The notes: generated from the sequence alone by a model not told the origin. Positions 51,674 through 60,950 are shown, counted from the first letter of the stretch. The stretch is DNA of 64,000 bases from Lachnospiraceae bacterium UBA7179 (GCA_002491195.1 DKVL01000012.1:76779-140778), one strand, 5' to 3'. Made by a program: numbers and translations.

Positions 51674-53560
51674 ATGCTGGGAAAACGAAAGATTATCGCT
51701 CTGTGTATTTCCAAAGTACACGACACAACAAGCTATGAATTTGTTGTAGCGTTAAATGAAAAGCTGCGTCAGAGAGGGGACAGTCTGTTTGTGTACAATA
51801 CGTGTTCGGATCTGTATTGGGGCAGGCTGGAGGAAAAAGGTGAGATGAGTGTCTTCGACCTGATGCCTTATCAGATTATAGATGCCGTTATTATCTTTGA
51901 GGAAAAAATAAAAGACGAGCAGCTTGTCGGAGAACTTGTCAGTCGAGTGGCTGCGCATGACATACCCGCGATTATTGTGGGAAATGCATATCAAGGGTGT
52001 GCACAGGCAGTATTTGATTATCAGGAAGGATTTGCGAATGTGATCCGCCATGTTATTCATGAGCATCATGTCACCAGGCTGCATTTGATGAGCGGGCTAA
52101 AAGGAAATCCTTTTTCAGACAGCAGGCAGAACGTATTTCAGAGAGTGCTTCAGGAAAATGGGATTGAGTATGATGAACAAAGTATGGTCAGTTATGGAGA
52201 TTTCTGGTCGGATCCAACGCGCATTGCCACAGAGCGGCTGATCGAGCGCGGGGAGCTGCCGGAGGCATTGATCTGTGCCAATGATACGATGGCGATCGTT
52301 TCCTGCAATGTATTGAAGAAGCATGGTTATTCCATTCCAGAGGATATTATTGTTACAGGGTTTGATGGGATTGATGATATCAAGTTTTCAGCGCCGACGA
52401 TTACATCCTGCGTTTGCAGTTATAACATCATGGCTGAGAATGTCTGTGATATGCTGTATCGGTATTTTGAGGAGGGCATATTGGAGTCACGGCGCGCTAT
52501 TATGCCTTCCATGGTGTTAGCCGAATCCTGTGGGTGTAAGGGAGCACAGACCATCAATGCGTCAGAGTATGTCAATGTGCTCAATGACCGGTTAAATTAT
52601 TACCTTGAGAAGGAGATGCATCTGGCGGGCGTGACAGCGCGGATCAACAACTGCAAGTCGATTGAGGAGGTATGCGCAGAACTGAAAAAGTCTATTCTGC
52701 CGGATATGTGCTGTCTGTTGCGGGCGGATTCAATTGATGAGTGTGTGAATCCTCTGCAAGTGCCCCAGGGGGACGTGCTTTCGGAGAAATTGTGTCTTGT
52801 GTACGACAGCGAGGCAGGGGAGGGATTCACACCCTGCGATTTTGATGCGGGGCAGTTAGTGCCTGATCTGCAAGGGCTTTTAGAGAGAGGAAAACCGTTG
52901 ATTTTTATTGCGCTGAATTTCTTGAACATTCCGCTCGGGTATATCTGTTTTCATTTCAAGGACTATGCGGCGGGGAATTATTACAGGGTGCCGCAGGATG
53001 TCACTTCCATGAATAATGCGATCGGCGGCTACCGGAATATGCGGTACCAGCACTATCTGGCAAAACAGATTGAGGAGATGTACCGTCAGGATATCCTGAT
53101 AGGGTTATATAACCGCAATGGTTTGATGGCAGCGTATCAGGAGATGGTAAGCGATCATGGGCAGGAGAAGATCAGTGAGGGAATCACGATTGTCCTTGCG
53201 GATTTGGACGGACTCAAAAAGATTAATGACAACTATGGGCATGGGGAAGGCGATCATGCGATTCATACTGTGGCGCAGGCTCTGAAGAACGCCTGTCCGA
53301 AAAATGCGGTCTGTGCAAGATTTGGCGGGGATGAGATGCTTGCTATTTTTGACGAGGAGTATGATCCGGATCTGATCAAAAAGGACATCACGGCGTATCT
53401 AGACTCTTATAACAGTACTTCAGGGAAACCTTATGTGGTGGCTGCAAGCGTGGGAATTTACAAGGCGGAGCGTGGCAGCTGCCTTGATATCGAAGAACTG
53501 ATGAAAAGGGCAGATGAATTGATGTATGCGGAGAAGTTAGCAAAAAAGGTCAGCCGTTAA
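51674..53560 (+). CDS. LacI-type sensor domain fused to GGDEF domain
   Basis: 628 residues. Roughly 1-300 resemble a LacI-type sugar-binding sensor (DIPAIIVGN, CANDTMAI, IVTGFDGIDDI) without a DNA-binding domain. A mid region of about 150 residues may be GAF-like. The C-terminal GGDEF domain (about 470-628) has ADLDGLKKINDNYGHGEGDH and the signature GGDEM instead of GGDEF. No RxxD inhibitory site precedes it. It would make c-di-GMP from GTP if active; the ligand is unknown. No signal peptide or membrane helix, so cytoplasmic. ATG at 51674 follows GGGAGTG. Confidence 0.85.
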   Translation: MLGKRKIIALCISKVHDTTSYEFVVALNEKLRQRGDSLFVYNTCSDLYWGRLEEKGEMSVFDLMPYQIIDAVIIFEEKIKDEQLVGELVSRVAAHDIPAIIVGNAYQGCAQAVFDYQEGFANVIRHVIHEHHVTRLHLMSGLKGNPFSDSRQNVFQRVLQENGIEYDEQSMVSYGDFWSDPTRIATERLIERGELPEALICANDTMAIVSCNVLKKHGYSIPEDIIVTGFDGIDDIKFSAPTITSCVCSYNIMAENVCDMLYRYFEEGILESRRAIMPSMVLAESCGCKGAQTINASEYVNVLNDRLNYYLEKEMHLAGVTARINNCKSIEEVCAELKKSILPDMCCLLRADSIDECVNPLQVPQGDVLSEKLCLVYDSEAGEGFTPCDFDAGQLVPDLQGLLERGKPLIFIALNFLNIPLGYICFHFKDYAAGNYYRVPQDVTSMNNAIGGYRNMRYQHYLAKQIEEMYRQDILIGLYNRNGLMAAYQEMVSDHGQEKISEGITIVLADLDGLKKINDNYGHGEGDHAIHTVAQALKNACPKNAVCARFGGDEMLAIFDEEYDPDLIKKDITAYLDSYNSTSGKPYVVAASVGIYKAERGSCLDIEELMKRADELMYAEKLAKKVSR

Positions 53561-53582
53561 GGAACGGTTTGGAGGAAACAGT

Positions 53583-54041
53583 ATGAAATGTCCATATTGC
53601 AATTGTGAGAATACGAGAGTGATCGATTCAAGACCTGCAGAGGATAATAGTTCGATTCGCAGGCGGCGTGTATGCGACGTGTGCAATAAACGCTTTACCA
53701 CCTATGAGAAAGTGGAAGCGATTCCCTTGATTATCGTTAAAAAGGATAACAACAGGGAGGCGTATGACCGCTCTAAGATTGAGACAGGAGTTTTGCGTGC
53801 GTGTCACAAGAGACCGGTCAGCACGGACAGCATTGAGGAACTGGTGGACGAGGTGGAAGCAGATGTATTGAACCGCGGAGAGAAGGAGATCAGCAGCCGC
53901 GTGATCGGTGAGCTGGTCATGAATAAGCTCAAAGACCTGGATGCGGTGGCATATGTCAGGTTCGCGTCAGTGTACAGGGAGTTTAAGGATATCAACACCT
54001 TTATGGACGAGCTGAAAAAAGTGTTGGATAAGGATCTATAA
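53583..54041 (+). CDS. nrdR: Ribonucleotide reductase repressor NrdR
   Basis: 152 residues. N-terminal zinc ribbon (CPYCNCENTRVIDSRP, then RRRVCDVCNKRFTTYE) followed by an ATP-cone that senses ATP/dATP. NrdR represses ribonucleotide reductase genes at NrdR boxes. ATG follows TTTGGAGG, 22 nt after the sensor-GGDEF gene. No nrd gene lies in the window. Confidence 0.97.
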   Translation: MKCPYCNCENTRVIDSRPAEDNSSIRRRRVCDVCNKRFTTYEKVEAIPLIIVKKDNNREAYDRSKIETGVLRACHKRPVSTDSIEELVDEVEADVLNRGEKEISSRVIGELVMNKLKDLDAVAYVRFASVYREFKDINTFMDELKKVLDKDL

Positions 54042-54087
54042 AAAATATCGTGTATACAATAAAAAACAAGATTGTGAAGAAAATGTC

Positions 54088-54116
54088 TTGCTTTTTGGTC
54101 TGAATTTATATAAAAT
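54088..54116 (+). promoter_or_regulatory. Candidate promoter for the peptide-transporter operon
   Basis: TTGCTT (54088-54093), 17-bp spacer, TAAAAT (54111-54116), leaving an approximately 90-nt leader before the start at 54213. Confidence 0.55.
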
Positions 54117-54212
54117 TTAACAGAACACAGAAGACGGTACGTGTCAGGGTGGCGCGACTGTACTTTGTGTGGTTACAATTTCATATTAAAAGAATAAAAA
54201 GGAGTAAAAGAC

Positions 54213-55862
54213 ATGGCGAAAAGAGGACAAAAGTTTGTGAAAGTTCTTTTTGCGGGTATGTTGCTTACACTGACTGTTGCACTGGGCGGATGCTCAGGTG
54301 ATAAGGCGGCTGGAGACTCTACACAGATTGCAGATACGTCTGCCGCTAACAGCAGCGAGGCAAATACCGCAGCGGATGCTGGGACAAATGTTTCATCGGA
54401 GGAGACGGATGAGACAGACAAGACGGAAGACGGTGACTCACACATCACCATAGGTATTCCACAGGATTTGGACAGTCTGGTGCCAAGCCTTTCACAGGGC
54501 GCGGGTACACAGGAAATCCTCTTCAATATCTATGAGGGCTTATACAAGCCGGATAGCGAGGGCAATCTGGTTCCTGCAGTGGCGAGTGATTACACAATGT
54601 CAGAGGACGGACTTGTGTATACATTCACATTGAGAAACGGGATAACATTCCACAACGGAAATCCTGTCACTGTAGAGGACGTGAAATATTCGATTGATAC
54701 CTGCGCCGGTCTTAATGGGGGAGAACCTGTTATATCGGCGTTTTCTAATATCGAGAGTGTGGAGACGCCCGATGAGAGCACGATTGTGATTACACTGAAA
54801 GAGTCGAGCAGTTCTTTCATGGCAATCCTGGCGACTGTGGAGGCGGCCATCGTTCCAGCTGATGCGGCTGACCTTCAGACCAATCCGGTCGGAACCGGGC
54901 CATACAAGTTTGTGTCGCGCTCTCTGCAGGAAAATGTAGTGCTTGAGCGGTTTGACGACTACTGGGGGGAGAAGGCGCACATCAAGGACATCACTTTGAA
55001 GGTGTTAGCCGATTCGGATTCGATCGTTATGAATCTTGAAGGCGGCGCGGTCGACCTGGTTGCGAGAGTTTCCACAGCGCAGGCGGCGGAGCTTGGCGAC
55101 GACTTCGAGGTACTCGAGGGAACGATGAACCTGGTGCAGGCGATGTATCTCAACAACGCGGTCGAGCCGTTTGATAATGAGAAGGTGCGTCAGGCATTGT
55201 GCTATGCCGTCAACAAGCAGGAGATCCTTGATTTTGTGTCAGAGGGAAAAGGAACTCCTGTGGGAAGCAGTATGTTCCCTGCTTTTGGAAAATATTATAT
55301 TGAGGAGCTAAATGACCTTTACACAACAGACATTGAGAAGGCCAAGGAGCTGTTGGCAGACGCAGGATATCCCGACGGGTTCAGCTTTACGATGAAGGTG
55401 CCGTCAAACTATCAGCAGCATGTGGACACAGCGCAGGTTGTTGCAGAGCAGTTGAAACAGATCGGTGTCACAGCGAATATTGAACTGATTGAGTGGGAGA
55501 CATGGTTAAGCGATGTGTACCAGGGACGCGATTTCGAGGCGACGCTTGTCGGTGTAGATGCATCGACACTGACTGCAGGAGCGATGTTGAGCCGTTTCCG
55601 CTCTGATGCGCACAATAATTTTGTGAACTTTAGCAGTGAGGAGTATGATGCTGCTTATGCGGAGGCGCTTGCGGCGGAGGCCGTGATGGATGACGACAAG
55701 GCTACAGAGGCGTACAAGAAGTGCGAGACAATCCTTGCCGAGACGGCTGCAAATGTCTATATTCAGGATATGTGCGAGCTGGTGGCTGTCAGAAAGGGAT
55801 ATACGGGATATACATTCTATCCGCTGTATATACAGGATTTTTCAAAGTTAGAGGTTCAGTAA
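54213..55862 (+). CDS. ABC transporter substrate-binding lipoprotein (Dpp/Opp type)
   Basis: 549-residue solute-binding protein family 5 lipoprotein. Signal peptide with lipobox LGGC (cleavage before Cys about residue 29), then a Ser/Asp/Glu-rich spacer and the binding domain (IGIPQDLDSLVPSL, the GTGPYKFVS motif, and LNNAVEPFDNEKVRQAL). It should deliver peptides or related solutes to the downstream permeases. ATG follows AAAGGAG. First gene of an importer operon. Confidence 0.93.
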   Translation: MAKRGQKFVKVLFAGMLLTLTVALGGCSGDKAAGDSTQIADTSAANSSEANTAADAGTNVSSEETDETDKTEDGDSHITIGIPQDLDSLVPSLSQGAGTQEILFNIYEGLYKPDSEGNLVPAVASDYTMSEDGLVYTFTLRNGITFHNGNPVTVEDVKYSIDTCAGLNGGEPVISAFSNIESVETPDESTIVITLKESSSSFMAILATVEAAIVPADAADLQTNPVGTGPYKFVSRSLQENVVLERFDDYWGEKAHIKDITLKVLADSDSIVMNLEGGAVDLVARVSTAQAAELGDDFEVLEGTMNLVQAMYLNNAVEPFDNEKVRQALCYAVNKQEILDFVSEGKGTPVGSSMFPAFGKYYIEELNDLYTTDIEKAKELLADAGYPDGFSFTMKVPSNYQQHVDTAQVVAEQLKQIGVTANIELIEWETWLSDVYQGRDFEATLVGVDASTLTAGAMLSRFRSDAHNNFVNFSSEEYDAAYAEALAAEAVMDDDKATEAYKKCETILAETAANVYIQDMCELVAVRKGYTGYTFYPLYIQDFSKLEVQ

Positions 55863-55944
55863 ATCTGTGGGCATAAATAGTTTTGAGTGAGTCTGGTCGT
55901 ACACTGTTGGAACAATAGATCGGAAAGAAAAAGGAGACGAGGAC

Positions 55945-56889
55945 ATGAGATACATTGGTAAAAAGCTGGCTGCAATGATGATCACGCTTTTGTGTATCTC
56001 GTTCCTCGTCTATCTTGCTTTTGACCTGATCCCAGGGGATGCGGCGCTTGCAGCGCTTGGCACAGACGCCACGCCGGAGAGTCTGGCGGCGTTGCGGGAG
56101 CAGCTCGGGTTAAACAGACCGTTTCTGGAGCGGTATCTGGAATGGCTGATCCATTTCGTGAGCGGTGATTTTGGCACTTCGTACAAGTATCATATGCCTG
56201 TTGCGGACATGATCGTGTCCAAGCTTCCGATCACGGTCATTATGGCAGTTTTCTCTTTTTTTATTATGGTAGTAATTTCGCTGCCGATTGGCATTTATAC
56301 AGCCAAACACAATGGAAAGTGGGTAGATCGCGTTGTCATGGCGGTCAATCAGATTGTGATGTCGGTTCCCCATTTTTTCATGGGTATTTTGATCACATAT
56401 TTTTTCGGGCTGATTTTAAAGCTTTTTACACCCGGAGGTTTTGTGTCCTATGAGACGGATTTCTGGGAATTTCTCAAATATATTATTTTTCCATGTATCG
56501 CAATCGCGCTTCCAAAGATCGCGATGTCGGTAAAGATGCTGCGAAGTTCTTGCATCGAGGAGGCGAAAAAGGATTATGTGAGAACGGCTTACAGTAAAGG
56601 AAATAATACCAACAAGGTTTTATATAGACATGTCCTGCGAAATGCCATGATACCGGTGATCACCCTGTGGGGCATGACGCTTGCGGATATGCTGGTGGGC
56701 AGCATTGTCATCGAGCAGGTGTTTAACATTCCGGGGATCGGGCGCATTCTTCTGACTTCCATATCTTACAGGGACTATCCTGTGGTCGAGGCGATCATCG
56801 TGCTGATTGCCTTTGTGGTGATCGCGACAAATTTTGTTGTAGACGTGATTTATCAGTTGGTTGACCCGCGCATCAGTGTGCAGGATTAG
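55945..56889 (+). CDS. ABC transporter permease, DppB type
   Basis: 314-residue membrane permease. Six or so helices; an N-terminal block LIPGDAALAALG and LREQLGLNRPFLERY, then the EAA loop (EEAKKDYVRTAYSKG) that contacts the ATPase, and IGRILLTSI at the C-terminus. Complete relative to DppB proteins. ATG follows AAAAGGAG. Second gene of the operon; dppC follows after 10 nt. Confidence 0.92.
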   Translation: MRYIGKKLAAMMITLLCISFLVYLAFDLIPGDAALAALGTDATPESLAALREQLGLNRPFLERYLEWLIHFVSGDFGTSYKYHMPVADMIVSKLPITVIMAVFSFFIMVVISLPIGIYTAKHNGKWVDRVVMAVNQIVMSVPHFFMGILITYFFGLILKLFTPGGFVSYETDFWEFLKYIIFPCIAIALPKIAMSVKMLRSSCIEEAKKDYVRTAYSKGNNTNKVLYRHVLRNAMIPVITLWGMTLADMLVGSIVIEQVFNIPGIGRILLTSISYRDYPVVEAIIVLIAFVVIATNFVVDVIYQLVDPRISVQD

Positions 56890-56899
56890 GGAGGTTTGG

Positions 56900-57694
56900 A
56901 TGAAAAAGAAAAGGTATTCTCCCAATTTTATAATAGGTCTTGCGATAACAGGTGTAATGCTATTGTTGATTCTGATCGGTTTTATCCATACGCCGTATGA
57001 CATCACGAAGATGGACAGCACTGCAAAGTTGGCGGCGCCGTCGCTTGCTCATCCGATGGGGTGCGACAATTTTGGCAGGGATATTTTTTCGAGGGTGTTG
57101 AAGGGGATGGGTAATACCTTTGTGATCGCGACAGCCACGGTGGCGATCGGGACGGTGAGCGGTGTTATAATCGGTGCGTTTACCGGGTATTTTGGCGGTT
57201 GGCTGGACGAGGTGCTGATGCGTGTCAACGATGTGGTGTTTGCGTTTCCGAGTATTTTGCTGGCATTGGTATTTGTCAGTATTTTCGGAACGGGCAAATA
57301 CAATGTGATCGCGGCACTTGGCGTTGCGTTTATACCAAGCTTTGCGCGTATTGTCAGGGGAGAGTTTATCAAGTACAGAGAGATGGATTACGTGAAGAGT
57401 GCAAGGCTTGCCGGTGTGCCTGGGCTGCGCATCATCTTTGTGCATATTCTGCCCAACACGATGCCTGTGCTGATGTCCTCGGTCATGATCGGCTTTAACA
57501 ACGCAGTGCTTGCGGAGGCGGGTATGAGCTATCTCGGCATCGGCGTGCAGCCGCCCAGCGCAAGCCTCGGAAGTATGCTGTCGGAGTCGCAGACGTATCT
57601 GTTTTCCGCGCCGTGGTACGCAGTATTTCCGGGGCTGATGATCATTTTGACGGTGCTGGGGTTGTCGCTTTTGGCAGACAGGGATAGGAAATAA
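56900..57694 (+). CDS. ABC transporter permease, DppC type, C-terminus short
   Basis: 264-residue permease. It has the N-terminal HPMGCDNFGRDIFSRVL segment, VNDVVFAFPSILLALV, the EAA loop (DYVKSARLAGV), and GMSYLGIGVQPPSASLG. It ends LSLLADRDRK, where relatives usually continue with a GDGLRDxLDP-like tail of 10-20 residues. The genes for ATPases DppD and DppF do not follow; the next gene is a SUKH-like protein in a different compositional context. The importer therefore looks incomplete here, or uses an ATPase encoded elsewhere. Confidence 0.9.
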   Translation: MKKKRYSPNFIIGLAITGVMLLLILIGFIHTPYDITKMDSTAKLAAPSLAHPMGCDNFGRDIFSRVLKGMGNTFVIATATVAIGTVSGVIIGAFTGYFGGWLDEVLMRVNDVVFAFPSILLALVFVSIFGTGKYNVIAALGVAFIPSFARIVRGEFIKYREMDYVKSARLAGVPGLRIIFVHILPNTMPVLMSSVMIGFNNAVLAEAGMSYLGIGVQPPSASLGSMLSESQTYLFSAPWYAVFPGLMIILTVLGLSLLADRDRK

Positions 57695-57718
57695 CTGCTA
57701 TTTTTATGGAGGTATGGA

Positions 57719-59395
57719 ATGGAGCGGAAATATAATCTTTCCCTTTCTGAATTGATGGATTTTTTCTGTAGTGAGGAACATCAGGGGTTTTTACTTGAGG
57801 AAGTTGAGGCGGCAGAAAAACGGTTAGGGGTATCATTTCCCTGCGGTTATCGGAAATTTCTGTTAACTTATGGGAGAGATGAAGTGACTATCCATAGCAA
57901 CAAGCTTATTGAGCCAAAGGAAATTTACATAAGTTATGAGGAAGAGACGTCATCATCTGGTGAAGAGTATGTTATCATATGGCATGGAAAAGCAAATATA
58001 TGGTCTGCTGGGTATCTGAAAGCCGACCTTTTGGATGGCATTCCGGATCCGCCGATTTTTCTAAGTTTTTGCATAGACGATGAACCATTGTCTTTTACTA
58101 AATGTGCCGATAATACAGAAGAATTTTTGTTTACTATGCTCCGTTCTGCAGCCTGTGGATGGAATGGTAGAGAACGTTTTACCAAACAAAAAGAGATTGA
58201 GCGTGTTCTGACCAGTGAGGGAATAGACCAAAGACGTCTGCAGATGCCAGATGAGAGCGGCACCTGTCTGGACGGAGAGTACCTGTATTTTTATTGCGAA
58301 TCAGGCAGCAGCAGTGAACTTCGTATTGCAAACCGTACTTTATCAAAACATCAGGCTTCTGGGCATCTTTCTGATGCGGATCAGATGATTGGGAGAAAAG
58401 ACCCGGGCTCAAAGAAGTCTGGCGAACGCAGTTCTGAGCCGGGTGCAGTTCCGTTGACTGTTGAGTTTGGTTTTGGGGATAACGAATGGCTGGCATATAA
58501 TCCACGCCATGCTTTTTCGGAGTACTATGCGGCGAAAGAGCGAGAGAGGCATTATTCCAAACCTCAGGGTGGGATTCCGCTTCAACCGTGGATTGCATGG
58601 ATGATTCAGAGGAACTTTAACCATATTCCCACTACAGCGTATGATTGGGATAGGGATATCGCTCGTATCAAATCGTTAAATATAGAACCAAGATTTAGTA
58701 CTATAATATCGGAGGATGAAGAATATATTTATTTTAGGGAGCCAGGGTCTTTGCCTTTGCCCGCACCCTATTACTATGATCTTCATGACTGGTCTGTGAT
58801 CGGACGGATGACAAAACTGCAGTCTCTGGACATCAAGGGCGTCTATATTGATGATTTTTCATTCCTGCGAAACTGTAAAAATTTGAAAAGACTGAAGTTG
58901 TATAAGACGAATTTTACTGACTGTGAGTTACTATCTAACCTTCCCAATCTAAAGGAGGTGCATCTTATATTCTGTCCGCTTGGGAACATAGATTTACTGC
59001 AGAAATTTCCATTCAGGTGTTGCACGGAAGGAACGATTCTATTGCATCCAAAACTGAAAGTTGAAGCCGTTCCGGCATTCAAGAAGAAAGAAATTTGTGA
59101 TAAAGATATCGAGAAGCTGCTGGAATCAGACTATTGTTGTTTTATGGTATGGGAGCATTGTCTCAAAATCTCGTTCTCCGCTGACAGGGCAGCTTTTATT
59201 CGTTATATAGACTGGGAAGGTATCACTTATTACTATGACAATGGGAGTGGAAAATGTGAGCCAGTGGATCTGATTGTCGATCGTTGTCCGGAGGAGTGGA
59301 TGATGTGCTATGACCAGCAGGTTATTCGACGGATTGTATATTATTTTTGCGGTACAGGATTTTGCCTTTATAAAAATTATGTCAAAGTAAAATGA
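57719..59395 (+). CDS. SUKH-like (SMI1/KNR4) protein with leucine-rich repeats
   Basis: 558 residues, cytoplasmic. The first 150 have SUKH character (LLEEVEAAEKRLGVSFPCGYRKFLLTYG), a fold common in bacterial immunity proteins against secreted or contact-dependent nuclease toxins. Residues about 360-450 form LRR-like repeats (LQSLDIKG, LKRLKLYKTNF, LKEVHLIFCPL). The rest is unassigned. No toxin gene is adjacent in the window. ATG at 57719 follows GGAGGT by 5 nt. It may be an orphan immunity gene or have another role; moderately sure on the domain. Confidence 0.75.
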   Translation: MERKYNLSLSELMDFFCSEEHQGFLLEEVEAAEKRLGVSFPCGYRKFLLTYGRDEVTIHSNKLIEPKEIYISYEEETSSSGEEYVIIWHGKANIWSAGYLKADLLDGIPDPPIFLSFCIDDEPLSFTKCADNTEEFLFTMLRSAACGWNGRERFTKQKEIERVLTSEGIDQRRLQMPDESGTCLDGEYLYFYCESGSSSELRIANRTLSKHQASGHLSDADQMIGRKDPGSKKSGERSSEPGAVPLTVEFGFGDNEWLAYNPRHAFSEYYAAKERERHYSKPQGGIPLQPWIAWMIQRNFNHIPTTAYDWDRDIARIKSLNIEPRFSTIISEDEEYIYFREPGSLPLPAPYYYDLHDWSVIGRMTKLQSLDIKGVYIDDFSFLRNCKNLKRLKLYKTNFTDCELLSNLPNLKEVHLIFCPLGNIDLLQKFPFRCCTEGTILLHPKLKVEAVPAFKKKEICDKDIEKLLESDYCCFMVWEHCLKISFSADRAAFIRYIDWEGITYYYDNGSGKCEPVDLIVDRCPEEWMMCYDQQVIRRIVYYFCGTGFCLYKNYVKVK

Positions 59396-59480
59396 AGTGA
59401 CTGCTGATTGCTGGAACACGCTCTGATATGGGAATAATTTTGATTTTATGGGAATTTTGCTGTGCGTAAAATAAATGGGG

Positions 59481-59516
59481 GAAACAATGGATTATTTCGA
59501 TTGTTTCTCTTTTTTT
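59481..59516 (+). terminator. Terminator after the SUKH-like gene
   Basis: GAAACAAT (59481-59488) pairs with ATTGTTTC (59500-59507), 11-nt loop, and a T-rich run follows to 59516. Confidence 0.75.
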
Positions 59517-59546
59517 ATGCGCAGCTATCTTTTTCAGAAAAGTCTA

Positions 59547-59575
59547 TTGACAGAGTGTATTTTCTATGTTATTTT
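59547..59575 (+). promoter_or_regulatory. Promoter of the padR operon
   Basis: TTGACA (59547-59552), 17-bp spacer, TATTTT (59570-59575). The start site would fall inside the palindromes at 59580-59610, well placed for repression. Confidence 0.65.
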
Positions 59576-59579
59576 TATA

Positions 59580-59610
59580 CTACGATAAACGTAGCAACGA
59601 TAGACGTTGC
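59580..59610. promoter_or_regulatory. Two adjacent palindromes, candidate PadR operators
   Basis: CTACG-ATAAA-CGTAG (59580-59594) and GCAACG-ATAGA-CGTTGC (59594-59610) share an ACGATRRACGT core, about 15-16 bp apart, and are followed by a half-site TGTCGTAG (59617-59624). They overlap the expected start of transcription ahead of the PadR gene. PadR proteins often repress their own operon; that this one binds here is inference. Confidence 0.6.
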
Positions 59611-59641
59611 ATTGTCTGTCGTAGAGAGGAGTGATTATTTC

Positions 59642-59980
59642 ATGAGCAGTATCAGCAGTGATATCATACGTGGGTACAATGACACGATGATCCTGTATCT
59701 GTTGTGGGATTCGCCGTCGTATGGATATGAGATTTCAAAACAGATCAAGAGCTTGTCAGAAGAGAAGTATGTGATCAAGGAGACAACGCTTTATTCCGCG
59801 TTTACCCGGCTGGAAAAAAACGGTTTTGTCGAGTCCTTTTCCGAGAATGTCACCATCAGCGGAAAGCGGAGAACATATTACAGGATCACAGAGCAGGGCA
59901 GGCAGTATTACCGCGAGAAGTGTGCGGAGTGGATGCTCACGAAGGAAGTTGTGGAAAAATTTATTAAGGAAGGTGTGTGA
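59642..59980 (+). CDS. PadR-family transcriptional regulator
   Basis: 112-residue winged-helix regulator. It has ILYLLWDSPSYGYEISKQI, ETTLYSAFTRLEKNGFVES (recognition region), and the wing strand RRTYYRITEQGRQYYRE. The frame is open upstream to 59462, but ATG at 59642 follows GAGAGGAG and matches PadR length. The stop lies 4 nt before the HAAS-domain gene. Small PadR regulators next to HAAS genes usually control that module, often in response to envelope stress or antimicrobials. Confidence 0.92.
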   Translation: MSSISSDIIRGYNDTMILYLLWDSPSYGYEISKQIKSLSEEKYVIKETTLYSAFTRLEKNGFVESFSENVTISGKRRTYYRITEQGRQYYREKCAEWMLTKEVVEKFIKEGV

Positions 59981-59984
59981 GAAA

Positions 59985-60950
59985 ATGGAAACAATCAGAA
60001 ATTATCTGGAGACAATGTTTGCCAAGTTACCCAGTACATTGGAGGTGCAAAAGGCCAAAGATGAACTGTGGCAGATGATGGAGGACAAATATACAGAACT
60101 CATAGGGGATGGAAAGAGCGAGAACGAAGCAGTCGGCATCGTGATCTCTGAGTTTGGGAATCTTGATGAGCTTGCGGAGGAACTTGGCATCAAAAATGTG
60201 GTGATACAGGAGAACAAGGGAACGGACAGCAGTATCAGAACGGTTGCGCTTACAGTGGTCAAAGATTATCTTCACGACAAAAGGCGTTCTGCCTATGCCA
60301 TTGCACTCGGAGTGTTTCTGTGTATCATCAGCTGCTGCGGATATCTGCTGGATCCTGGCAGAGGATGGCGTATCAGGGGCGTTTTTGCCATCAGTTTTAT
60401 GTTCTTATCAGTAGCGGCGGCTGTTGGTTTGTTTCTGTTTTCCAGCTTTGTCATGGGAAAATGGAAGTTCCTTAGCGAGCAGGCTTGCACGATCGATTTT
60501 GCGACAGCAGAATATGTGCATAACCAGAGGGAAAGTTTTCGTGTGACACACGCGATGATGATCACGATCGGTGTTATTTTGTGCATACTGAGCGTACTGC
60601 CAGTCGTGATTTTAGACGGTCTGTCTGGATGGAACGGCGGTTTTGGTGTGGTTGGAATGTTTGTGCTTGTCGCGATCGGCGTGTTTCTGTTTGTGGTGGC
60701 AGGGAATGTGAACGCAGGGTTTACGACGATCCTCTCGCTCAATAAAAGAGGCACAGTAGGGGGCGGTTTTGTGCCGTCACAGAAACAGGTGACGTACAAA
60801 AATGAAACGATATCGCGGATCATGTCAGTATATTGGCCAACAGTGACCTGTATCTACCTGTGCTGGAGCTTTCTGAGCTTTGACTGGCACTTCACATGGA
60901 TCATTTGGGTGATCGCGGCGCTGGTGCAGCAGATCATCAGAGCGTTATAG
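59985..60950 (+). CDS. HAAS-domain membrane protein (permease prefix type)
   Basis: 321 residues. The N-terminal 80 form an HAAS-like helical domain (NYLETMFAKLPSTLEV, ELIGDGKSENEAVGIVISEFGN), followed by a hydrophobic half with about six membrane helices. HAAS proteins sit with PadR regulators and act as anti-regulators or membrane sensors. Start ATG at 59985 follows AAGGAAGG. The frame extends upstream into padR in another register, which is not used. Co-transcribed with padR and the DUF4097 gene. Confidence 0.85.
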   Translation: METIRNYLETMFAKLPSTLEVQKAKDELWQMMEDKYTELIGDGKSENEAVGIVISEFGNLDELAEELGIKNVVIQENKGTDSSIRTVALTVVKDYLHDKRRSAYAIALGVFLCIISCCGYLLDPGRGWRIRGVFAISFMFLSVAAAVGLFLFSSFVMGKWKFLSEQACTIDFATAEYVHNQRESFRVTHAMMITIGVILCILSVLPVVILDGLSGWNGGFGVVGMFVLVAIGVFLFVVAGNVNAGFTTILSLNKRGTVGGGFVPSQKQVTYKNETISRIMSVYWPTVTCIYLCWSFLSFDWHFTWIIWVIAALVQQIIRAL

